Below are positions 42,419 to 52,564 of a DNA stretch of 64,000 nucleotides, piece by piece. Location: positions 10,474,708 through 10,538,707 of the forward strand of contig JARUPZ010000008.1 of NCBI GenBank assembly GCA_031213475.1. Reading direction: 5' to 3'. The DNA is from Nereocystis luetkeana. Taxonomy: Eukaryota; Sar; Phaeophyceae; Laminariales; Laminariaceae. A model generated the notes under the pieces. The model saw only the letters and a program-made list of their open reading frames with translations, ran no database searches and was not told the origin of the DNA. Position 1 is the stretch's first letter. The number at the start of each line of letters is the position of its first letter. A program made the position numbers and the translations under genes.

Positions 42419-42668
42419 AGGACCCCCCCCCCCCCCCCCCCCCCCAAGTCCTCCCCACAGGCAGTTCTTCGTAGGATGCAGCCCACCCCTCATTCGACTC
42501 GCTGAACACCGCGCGGCGCCTCGCGCTTAACGTAATCAATGTCTGCCTGGTAGGTGAAAAACCCGTTGTGCTCCGCCCCGGGCACTGTATTAGGGGTGCA
42601 AGGGTCTATGACCACACGACTACGGCCATTCATGACATCGAGTACACCTTCCCCCCCTGCCCCCCGGT
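42419..42668 (+). repeat. Family C repeat between poly-C tracts
   Basis: 26-base C tract (42,421-42,446), then GCAGTTCTTCGTAGGATGCA, GCGGCGCCTCGCGCTTAACG, GTCTGCCTGGTAGGTGAAAA, GCAAGGGTCTATGACCACAC and GACATCGAGTACACC followed by C-rich sequence. Confidence 0.75.
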
Positions 42669-42669
42669 T

Positions 42670-44636
42670 GTTTGCCATGTAGCTAACCCTACACTCATGC
42701 CCGCCTGTCATTGGCTCACCTAGCTAGTAATTGCAGTATTGTGCCGCAAACTGTGCCGGCACCTCCTTCGAGAGTGCCCGGTGTCCTTTCACTGCGAGTA
42801 CGGGAGACGTGATCATTGTGCTACTCTTTGCGGTACTCGTTGTATGCACCGAAACACACCTCACTCGTCAACCAGTTGGGAACTACCCGGTGACGTCCGC
42901 GATACAACCCTTCATCACATGTTGTTATACAGTATGGAGAGACAAAACAAAAAGTACACCACCCTGTCTCTTGCTATCAGTAAACTTTGTACATTGCTAT
43001 ACTCAATTGGAACGGCGCGTACGGTACTGAGTGCTATCGTGTTTGATATAATCCAGAACACACCAAGTACAAATCTTGTCTTCTTGTCGTCAACCTTTCT
43101 GTCGCAGTATTAGACTACCGCTGTGGTAAGAGGACTACAGTATGATTTCCTCAGCGCCCCGTCGAAGCCTCACTCTATGATAACCGGAACCGCTCCTACT
43201 ACCGCGTTCAGCACACCCCTTGGAAACACGCAGATTGCTGATGTTGGCCGGGACCAGCCGTGTGGCCGGGCATGAGAGTTCGTACTCGCATTTTACACCC
43301 CTCGATTGTGTAGAACCAACAATCACACCGTGACGAACGACACTGCCGAGCCACTGCAAGGTGTAGTACAGGGTGTACTGTAATAGTAGTACCTTTATCT
43401 GCCCGGTCAGGTCCGCAGCCTTCGAGGCTCCATGCCTGTTAGCAATCCCGCCCGGCGTAATCTTCTACGCGTACGACTCCGAGAAGCACCTCCCACCCCC
43501 TCCCTCCAACGGGCTACCCCAGTGTAGCCATGTGTGACAAACGTATCTGCAAAGCGCCAACAACAAGGGGCCTTGTTTGAAAGGTTCTGCGTTGTTCGAG
43601 TCTAGGAGAGCCCACCCGTAAAACTAGGTTGGGCCTGAAATGACAAAACCTCGACGTACGTACCCTTTTTTTTTTTCACCCTGGAATGGGTTTTCCTCGA
43701 TCACGCCCTACTCTAATTTTCCTTCCAATCGGTGATCGCGGTCGCCCCCGACCGTGGCATGGCATGGCATGGCTACGAGGAGAGTGGTCGCCGTTGACGC
43801 CCATGCGCTGCACCCACGGTCGGAGATATAGATGGCGAACATACAAAACAATTGTATGTGTGCCGGTACCTATGTATGTGTACCTTTCCTCCTTGAAGCT
43901 TTCCCCCGCCGTCAGTGCCCTGCATACAGGATTCACCCTCGCGCGCACGAGAGTGAAATACTTCGCACACCTTAGTACAGAAGATGGGTTGGCTACCACT
44001 ATTATTAAGAGTAGGATCATGATGCTGCGCCGGTGTCCTACGTGTGGCCTCTTGCATTTCATGGTTCGAGCATCACATTGACCACCATCATTCCCGAAGA
44101 AAAGGCGGTGGCCACAAAGCCGTTCATCACCATGTTTCTCGCCGCCCCTTTCCCCCCTCCGGCAATAGGATGAATCAGATGTCTGACGTACCAAAAAGGT
44201 TGCACATAGAGCGCAGTCTCGAGCTCGCCACTAGTTTCAGCTGTAGTAGAAGAGAGTCGGACAAAAGTTGCGCAAACAGCAACAGTTCATATACATCTAT
44301 ACGTCGTGTTAAGAAATAAATACGAGAGTCCCAACACGTACGTATACTCGATATGGTACACAGGGCTTCCGCAAATCATACTGTTACTGCATGCACCCTA
44401 TATATATGATATGTGTCCGATAGTAAATTCTGTTGTGGATAGTCCGAGGGAGACTAAATTTCTTCATTTATTTGAACATAAAGTTGCTTACCCCATACGA
44501 CACGTGAAATTAAAGTACAGCAGTAGTATCGGTGGGTGAACATCAGCATTTATTATTACTTATTTTAGTGTGGATTGTTATTTGTTCCCGAAAGAGGGAC
44601 AGTATGTGGTGCAGGGAATTTCCTGAAAACGTATTA
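42670..44636. other. No recognisable gene
   Basis: Short frames; a (GGCAT)n run at 43,757-43,772. Nothing supported. Confidence 0.4.
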
Positions 44637-44785
44637 CTATTACGGGGGACCATAGTTAACAGGACCTATCGTGCACATAAAAATCTATATATTTAACCAT
44701 TTTGACTAACAATATTTGGTCCTGTTAACTATGGGCCCCCGTAATAGTAAAAATGGTCAAATATATAGGTTTTTATGTATACCCA
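44637..44785. mobile_element. MITE family A, copy 9, plus partial copy
   Basis: Complete TA-flanked copy at 44,639-44,746 (TTACGGGGGACCATAGTTAA and complement). A half copy (AAAAATGGTCAAATATATAG and GTTTTTATGTATACC) follows directly and marks the edge of the LINE. Confidence 0.8.
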
Positions 44786-46970
44786 ATATCGGTCAGGGAT
44801 TGTTGGCCGTTTGTTAGGATCGCATCCATCTTGCCTATGTATGTGTGTTTTACCCTTTCCTATTACTTTTGCTATATATATGTGTATCCCAAGAGCAGTC
44901 TTTTGAGATCTCTACGCCAAGGTACGTATACTGGTCTACGATCGGCAATTCATCTTCTCCGCACTTCCAACTGAAGTTTATCGGGTTCACCTTATCTTCG
45001 TTACAAACAACTACTGCGCATTTATTTCTTGACGTTCGCCGTCACCCTCCATTTCCTAGTGTATTCTACCGCGTTCTCTTTTTGTTTCTGCAATCCTTCA
45101 GGTGTTTCTGATATCCCCACGAAGTCATCAGCAAACATCAATCCCGACAGTGTATCTTCCCCCACCGTGACTCCCTGCTTTGCTGCTTCAAGTGCTACTA
45201 TCAGGTCGTTTATACATATATATCTTGAATAGGTTGGGTGACAGCGTACATCCCTGTGCAACTCCTTGTAAAATATCAACATGCTTCGATATTTCCCCGT
45301 CCAGCATCACAGCATTTCTCGCACATTCCGTCGTCTTTTTCATAATTCTCCACATCTTTCCTCTGATTCCTATTTCCAATAGTTTTTTCCACAATCCATT
45401 TCTTCATACTACTGTGTCGTAGGCCTTCTGTACATCTAGAAAGAAACAGTACGTTATTAGTCCCGCGTCTTTCCTACCTTGGATTATCTTCCCTAGAGTG
45501 TACACACGGTCTACGCAGGTACGGTTTTGCCTAAACCCTGCTTGCCCTTCGCTTATATTGTCTTCCTTCTCTATCATCGTTCCCATTCTATCGTTCAAAA
45601 TATTACGAAATGCTTTGCCTACTGTGCTTAGTAGCGTTATCCCTCTATAGTTCCCCGGGTCAGCCTCATCTCCTTTCTTGAAGAAGTTTACTGCTACTCC
45701 TTCTCTCCACCTCCTGGGTGCGTACTCGTTTTTCCATATCCAGTTATACAACATAACCAGCATGGTAAGCACTCCTTCTCCCGCGTACTTCATAAATTCA
45801 TTCACTATTTGGTCTGCCTTTGCTGCTTTTCTTTTCTTAAGTTTAGCTACACATTTTTTTACCTCTTTCCTTGTGAACTCTCTCTGTAACCCTTCCGAAC
45901 CACGGTCTTCCCTTTCTTATGCATCTACGTTCGCCTCTGCCCACGCGTTGATTTCCTTCTCAAATTCTGCGTCGAACGTTTCGTTGGCTGTGGGTGTTCC
46001 TAGCTTACGGTAATGCTCGACAAGTACTTGGCTTTTTCCCTTCGAACTACTAACCATTTTACCGTTCAGTGCTCTTAAGGTAGCTATTCCCGTGTCAGCA
46101 TCTCCTGCTTGTTTGCCCAGTATCCCTTTTATCCCTACCCGCATCTGCTTCATCCCGCCCTCAAAGTCTTCATTCGTTTTATTTACTACGTCTTCCCATA
46201 CATATCCCTTTCTCCTTCTTCTCTACCATCTCTTTTACTTTCTTTCTAGCTATATCATATTCCTCCCATCCTGTCGTAGTTTTGCTCGATGCATACCTTG
46301 CGTGTGCCTTTCTCCTTACTGTTATTATAGCCTCTTTCACTTCTTCATCCCAATATTTTACTGCTCTGTTTCATACTATCAACTTTTTCCCTATTACTTT
46401 ACTTGCTGTGGTCTTGACCAACTTCTCCCATCCTTCTATTGTCCTAGCTCCTGCATCATCCCTCTTTATATCGTTCCTTGTTGTACCTATTCTTTCCAAT
46501 AACTCGGAAAATTGCTCTGCATTTTTGGCCATCTCTTCTTGGAACTCTTCCCGTTTCTCTTCTACTTCTAGTTCATCTATTCTCCATCTGCGTAATTTCC
46601 TACCTCGTCTTTGTTTGATAAGTCTTGTCTGTCGACTGTCTGTCCATATCAGACAGTGATCCGTAGTTCCTACGTCCGCTGCGCATTCATGTAGTTATGT
46701 GTCCTTCCCACTTCCGTGTTCCACTACTATAAAGTCAAGGATAGAGCTTTCTCCTTTTTGTATGCACTGTCTAGTCCATTCCGGTTCTTCTGCTTTTTTT
46801 ACTCTGTCTGTCGTTCAACGTCTTCATCTCGTTGTGTTTGAGGAACTTCAACATCTCTTCCCCATTCTTCTTTTTTGTCATTTTCCCATACTGTCCAATG
46901 CCCTCATTCAGTTTGCTTGCCTTCCCAATTCTTGAATTAAAATCTCCCACTAGTACTACTTCTCCTTGGG
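44786..46970 (-). pseudogene. LINE ORF2 remnant: endonuclease end, linker and reverse transcriptase, broken frames
   Basis: Minus-strand pieces in order: endonuclease GEVVLVGDFNSRIG (46,970-46,930); linker with LRALNGKMVSSSKGKSQVLV; reverse transcriptase with EGVAVNFFKKGDEADPGNYR, GFRQNRTCVDRVYTL and FFLDVQKAYDTV (45,805-45,404); then GVAQGCTLSPNLFKIY (near 45,270) and SGLMFADDFVGISE, which carries the FADD catalytic motif; then YTYLGVEISKDCSW (about 44,900). These are the signatures of an APE-type non-LTR retrotransposon. At least four frame changes and stops show it is dead. The 5' side is truncated inside the endonuclease, exactly at an 18-base poly-G tract (46,971-46,988). The 3' side ends at a family A MITE. 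Confidence 0.85.
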
Positions 46971-47975
46971 GGGGGGGGGGGGGGGGGGATAGAAATGGCA
47001 CATTGCAAAAGAGGAACAACTTCTGCAGTAGAACACACGTACAATGCGTATTGGTGAGCCACTGAACCGATGATATACGCGAGAGAAAACTGGCATTCGC
47101 GGGCGAATATACTGCTTTATGCTCGTGTAGTAGGTATACACACAGTTACCCCCACATGCATGCATATAAATAAAGAGCATACGCACCAGGGGGGGTCAAG
47201 CTCTGACTACATTTTTGCAGTTTTCTTATCCGGAATACAGGAGGAGTACGGTACTATAAATAGTATCCTTCGCAGCTCGCGAAGTCGAGCATCACCCAAC
47301 GATGACGTGCATTGCTTATTTATATACGGTCCAGCTCGCAGTTAGCGAACGGACTTCTTCCTGCAGTACTATTACTGCGTGTATCGGTATAGGTATACAC
47401 AGAGCGTATATGTCATGCCGTGAGAGCATGACGGGTACAATAACAGCGCATCATAATAAGTGGTTGTCCGATATTGTTCTTCGGGGCTGTTTTTTTTAGA
47501 ACGCGCCCTGGGCTCACTTTTGAAACTGTGCCCTTCAAGAAGAGACTCTATATTGATACTCTCTGGGTAGCAAGACAAGCGGGGGGGGGGGGGGGGGGGG
47601 GGCGAGAGTAGTTTGCACAGTGAATGGAAACTGTTCCTACTTAATATTCCCCTGATACCTGGTATAACTATTATTATGGATGATTTCATTTGATCCCTGA
47701 CAACGTGCAGGGAGGCCAATATGTGTCCACAACAACAAAAACTGACACAATTCGCCGAATCAATCAATACCATAAATCTCACGTATGTATATCCTTTTAT
47801 TTTTGAATCTATGTGCTGATTTCTCTCCGACAATGAGCAGCACACATACATGCCTGTCAAGTGCGGCATGAACAAGAAATCACTTCCTCATCGTGATCCC
47901 CGACCCCGATTGTGTCGGGGGCGGCCTCGAGCGTGCTTGCGCCGTGCCCTGGCTGCGGGCTAGCAGGGTGTGAGT
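46971..47975. other. No gene; poly-G tracts
   Basis: Poly-G at 46,971-46,988 and 47,581-47,602. Short frames only. TACCTGGTA at 47,656. Confidence 0.4.
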
Positions 47976-48388
47976 ACGTCAGCTGTGAGTTGGACCAGTT
48001 GAGTGGGCGATACCCGGTACTTTATTTACGACAGTCTCGTGGCCGAAGATTTTGGCTGACGGCCTACCTTTGCCCCGTCAGGCCTACGTTTGGCCCGTCA
48101 AACCCTCTTCTAGAGTATAATAGGTCTCACTAGTGGGATGTCCTTGACAGCTGTGGCCGGATGTACATTGTGCTGTGCTCGTTTCTTACACAAACGTTTG
48201 ATAGAAACGTCAGCTGTGAGTTGGACTAGTTTAGTGGGCCATACTTGACTTATATCACAGTCTCGAGGCCAAAGATTTTAGTTGACGGCCTACCTATGCC
48301 CCGGCAGGTCTACCTTTGGCCCGTCAAGCCTCCTGAAAATTAATTTAGTTTTGAGCGTCAGGATGTCCTTGACGGCGGTTCGTCAAGG
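47976..48388. repeat. Tandem duplication, 231-bp period
   Basis: Both units start ACGTCAGCTGTGAGTTGGAC, contain GACGGCCTACC and TGGCCCGTCAA, and end GGATGTCCTTGACRGC. The first sixteen bases also occur at 14,227. Confidence 0.75.
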
Positions 48389-48699
48389 AGCAAATGTGCC
48401 GTCAACCGACATATATATGTGCTCGATTGTGACGATAAAAATATTTTGTTTTCGATGCCAGCACGCAGACTGGATCTCTTCTCCTTTAGTCAAAACGGGA
48501 GAGGTCGCATCCTCCGCGGCGTTTGACAGACCGTGGCAGTATGAGTGTGGAATATTGGCTGGGGTGGCGGATGTCATGCTCCGCCGTTGCTTGTGCGTTA
48601 AGGGTTGGGCGGTCCAGAAACGAGTGTCCAAATTCCGATTCGGGCTATTTTACGAGTGAAAGCACGAGTTTTGCGCACAACTATTGGGATTCGTAGGCT

Positions 48700-49716
48700 A
48701 TACAAGGCGCTTTGCTCCGCGGGCGGCCTACGCCGCCCGCTACGCTCGCTCGGGAAGGAAAAAAGTACATCAAATTATGCGAAGCGAACAGAGGTCCACG
48801 ATTGAGTTTAATTTTTTCAAGGATCGTAATTGCAAACCGGCGACTTGATAATGCCAAGAGTCCCGCCGCCATGCTTCAGGAAAAAACAGCTCCGACGTCA
48901 GCTTGGATGCCACATATACGCTTCGCGTCGCGGATGTCGTACGTACGTACATACCCCAGGTAGGTAGGGTACTACTGTCTGTACTTATTTTCTTCTTTCG
49001 ATATGCTCTATGTCTGTCCTGTATGCACGAAGAAAGCGAAAGCACAGCACGGCACAGCAGCAAAAACAATGAAAATGAAACCGCAAACTCCAAAAAGAAA
49101 AAAAATCCCCGTCCCCTCTCGTGTACCTGGTAATATTTTTCTGCCTGATTGGAACATCTTACACCCGTCGAAAAGACAAAAAAGAAAAAAACGCACAGAA
49201 GAGCTTCTCTCTCAGCCTCGTACGCCGCCCGTTCCTCTCGCGACCACCTCGCTACCGATTTGGTCCGGGTAAAGCTTTTATCACTCTCTGCCACAATCAG
49301 CCCTGTCGCCCGCCTCGCGTGAAGCCCGGTGCTCACCGTGGCCGTCGTTCGCCAGCTCGATAACGTTGGTGTTCAAACTGCACACCTCCCTCTTTCAACT
49401 TTTTTAGCGTGGTCGCAAAAATAAGCACCGCTTGAATATTATCTTGCCCTCCCGAACGACCTTCATAACTCGTATATACTCTATCAACAATCATAAATCG
49501 AAGCCAGACAAAGTCCGTTCATGCATCCCTCGTGTCTCGAGGCACACGCGATGCCTAGGCACGAAAGGGGCGACCGCGCTCCTTGCAACCCCCCCTCTAC
49601 CCGCCAGCACCCGCTGACACCCGCGACGGTGCCGGGTCCTCCCGCGATGCCGTGCTCGGAGAACACGCAAGCACACGAAAAGAAAAAAGAAAAAGGAAGA
49701 AAGGACCGAGAAAACA
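48700..49716 (-). repeat. 1-kb inverted duplication, arm B
   Basis: Inverse of 17,140-18,130, with the terminal hairpin GCGGGCGGC...GCCGCCCGC at 48,719-48,741. Differs from arm A by scattered substitutions, small indels in homopolymers and a 7-bp CCTGGTA insertion at 49,136-49,142. Separated from arm A by about 30.6 kb. Confidence 0.75.
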
Positions 49717-49719
49717 GCT

Positions 49720-51940
49720 GACACCCGCGACGGTGTTGCAACGCTACGGGCTTCAGGAGTCGCCCAGGTGGGCGACAGGGTATTCTGTGATGTACGTTGA
49801 CTGACCTGACCAGTGACGCACGGAGGGTGCATCGTGTAAGGCAGCGATAAAGCCGTAGGATGGCTCGCTGTCATATCGATGTAGGTATACAATGGAGTGT
49901 CCCCGGCGGGGGAGGCCATTGTCTGGGTCATGGAAACCCCGTATCGGCTGTAATGGTCGATGCGGGTGCTCTCTGGCCCTACCTGGGGTTAGTCAATCCC
50001 ACCAAAGAACGAAAGAAACAAGTCAAACCATATCCTGTTCACACACAGTGCATGATTATCGCTTATCACGTGCCTGTCTGTTAATCACACGTCGCACCTG
50101 CTGAGCAATACCAACACTCAACTCGCGTGGCGTCTGGCCACCCCGTGGCCAGAGAGGATTCAGGAGCGAGGAAAGGAGGAAATCCCCAGAAGGACTCTCT
50201 CAACGAACGACAACAGCTGGCTATCGAGGTGAGACCAAGCCGATAGCGGCACACAAGAGGAGGCAGCTGTAACATGTTCTGCTGTTTGTAACAGTTGTTG
50301 TTGCGGCTGATGCTCACGCAGTCCGCTTCACGGAGTAGGTCGGCCTGGGGTATAGTAATATGCGTTCCCTCCTCGTGCGCCTCCGGGTTCCCCCACTTCA
50401 TCGACTGATGTGCCAGGGGCGGCCTCGGATGTGCATGATATGCTAGTGCAGCTTCTCCTTCCTGCCGCTTTTCTGCCGCTGCTCTGGTGCTGTTGCTATG
50501 ATCGTGCTACTACCGTGCGGTTCTGCTGCTGCTCCTCTTGATATGTCTGTGATATGTTTTTTGAGCGTGAGAATGGTTTTAGGCAAGTCACCCCTTCTCG
50601 GGGATGTGTCTCCGCATCTCGAAGTTGAAAGAGGGACCCATCTGCTTCGGAAGCTGTGAGAGTGCCGTCTCGTAATGGACATTTATTTGTTTTCCGCCTC
50701 GGCGGAGATCCCGTGCCAGCGTTGTTTTCGTACGATACGTACCTGTATACGTTATGCTGCTATTGGCTGCTGCTGAGCTTGATGCACCGACGTAATGGCC
50801 GGCGCTTCTCACTGTCGATTCGCTCGATCGACTGCTGCTCAACTAACTGTTTTGTGCTATCTGCACACGAAGCATACATACAGTACGGATACCGAGCATC
50901 TCGGTATGTGATACATATCGTATACCTGGTATATTTTTAATGGCTGCTTGGTGCTGTACGAAGGATTTAAGTGTTGTTGTGCCGGATGGTGGATGATAAA
51001 GGTTGTTTTTCCTGTGTTTCAAGCGTTTGTTTTCTTTTATTTCTTCACTCTAAAGTTGTGCCCGCCGCGGCGAAGCCCCTTGCATATATTACATATCCTT
51101 CTAACACCTGCAGCAACCATCTAACTCAGGCCGTTGCCTTCTAAGCAGCATTACCCATCAATTTTTCACCCCCGTGGGGGGTAATGCGTCACTCCCCCCG
51201 TCCCCTGATCCTCCTATCTCCCTGCCATCTATCTGCAGGACGGTTGTTGGGGTTTTTCTGGTCGAGACACCCTTCCCGCGAGAAGACAATCGAACCTTTT
51301 GTGCGGAAAAGCTGTTAAAAGACTCTGTTTTGCCAGACAGAGGCTTTTTTGCACGACATAATAAATTGTCCGCGGCCGACGGGGGAGTGCGTTCTTGAAA
51401 AAAAAAAAGAAGACAGCAGCAGCAGTGGTTGGTGTTGTGTTGCTGTTATAGGAGAGCTGTTTGGAATGTGATCAAGGGACTTGCGGGGAAGGTGGGGAGG
51501 GGGGGACGTCGGAAGCGCCGCTCGTGATACGTTCTGGAACGGCTGGATATTTATTTGGAGGTTGTGTATTGTAATGAGGCGAGCGAGCGAAGCGAGCCTT
51601 TTTTTACTTGGTTTTTAACCAAGGAAAAAAAAGCCCCTTCATAACGGCTTGGGTACGAGGGTAGGGTGCCTGTTTTGATTTTTTCTGTATGTGTGTGTGT
51701 GAGTTGGTGTGTGGATTCAACATTTTTTTTGTCCACCTTTCACCACCGCGCTCGACGCACACGCCACCAAATCCAGTCCCGGCGGGCTCTGTGCAGGCAC
51801 ACACACGCAAGACACTTTCTCGTCCTGGTGGGGTGAAAAATCGTTCACAGTTCGTCGAGCTAGGTGCGGCAACGTGTCTAGGCACGTCTGTGCTAGGCCG
51901 TGTTCAAAATACGAAATCATAACGGTTTTTGTGCCTGTGC
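49720..51940. other. No recognisable gene
   Basis: Homology to 17,015-17,140 does not continue past the duplication edge. A CAGCTGACACCCGCGACGGT motif occurs at 49,716 and in part at 49,613. Otherwise short frames. TACCTGGTA at 50,933. Confidence 0.4.
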
Positions 51941-51942
51941 CA

Positions 51943-52168
51943 ACAGCAGGCAGACTGCGCCTGTCCACAGCATGCACACTGTGCCTGCCCACAGCAGGCA
52001 GACTATGCTTGTCCACAGCAGGCAGACTGAGCCTGTCCACAGCAGGCAGACTGGGCCTGTCCACAGCAGGCAGACTGGGCCTATCCACAGCAGGAAGATT
52101 GAGCCTGTCCGCAGCACTCAACAGCAGGCAGACTGGGCCTGTCCACAGCAGGCAGACAGGTTTCGTAA
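51943..52168. repeat. 24-bp minisatellite
   Basis: Nine or so units of CAGCAGGCAGACTGRGCCTG with TCCA. Because 24 is a multiple of three, four or more frames stay open on both strands, giving eight-residue peptide repeats (RQTGPVHS on plus, LPAVDRPS on minus). No initiation context or flanking coding sequence supports translation. It ends about 95 bp before the retrotransposon. Confidence 0.9.
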
Positions 52169-52264
52169 CGAAACCCAAGTACGAGTAGTCATAGGCAGAC
52201 TTCGCCTGTCTGTCCACAGCAACGTTGGGGCCATGTGCTGCAAGTGATATTGTCAGGGCTACCC

Positions 52265-52522
52265 TGTTCGTTTGGATCGTTCCAGCAGCGACGGTTACAA
52301 GTTGTAGAGGGTTGCGTATATCTTCGCAGGCATTATTGTGAATTTTGCCGTGTGTTCATGAGGAGAGTTCGAGCACTCCGTTCTCCGCTCTCCGTTCTCC
52401 GCGCCGAGCTACGAGCTAGGCTCCGCTCTCTCTCTCCTCCTCTGTCCTCTAATACAACGACTATAAAGAATCTCATCAGACCACGTGGTGGTCAGGGCAT
52501 CCAGGTTTGGACTCTACGAACA
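52265..52522 (+). repeat. 5' LTR
   Basis: 258 bp, TG...CA. Contains CTATAAAG at 52,461, a possible promoter element, and a run of CTCCG repeats. Three differences from the 3' LTR. Confidence 0.95.
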
Positions 52523-52564
52523 CACTAGTGATTGGACGTTTGAGGTCTGGTACCAGAAGCTAAG

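Noticed and set aside
48770..49336. 188-codon minus frame in arm B
   Set aside because: The equivalent region in arm A is interrupted and most of the frame is Phe/Ser-rich translation of T-runs; only the short segment before the GTGAGC site may be exon-derived.
51709..52247. 159- and 166-codon overlapping frames
   Set aside because: The 24-bp minisatellite keeps all these frames open by period alone.
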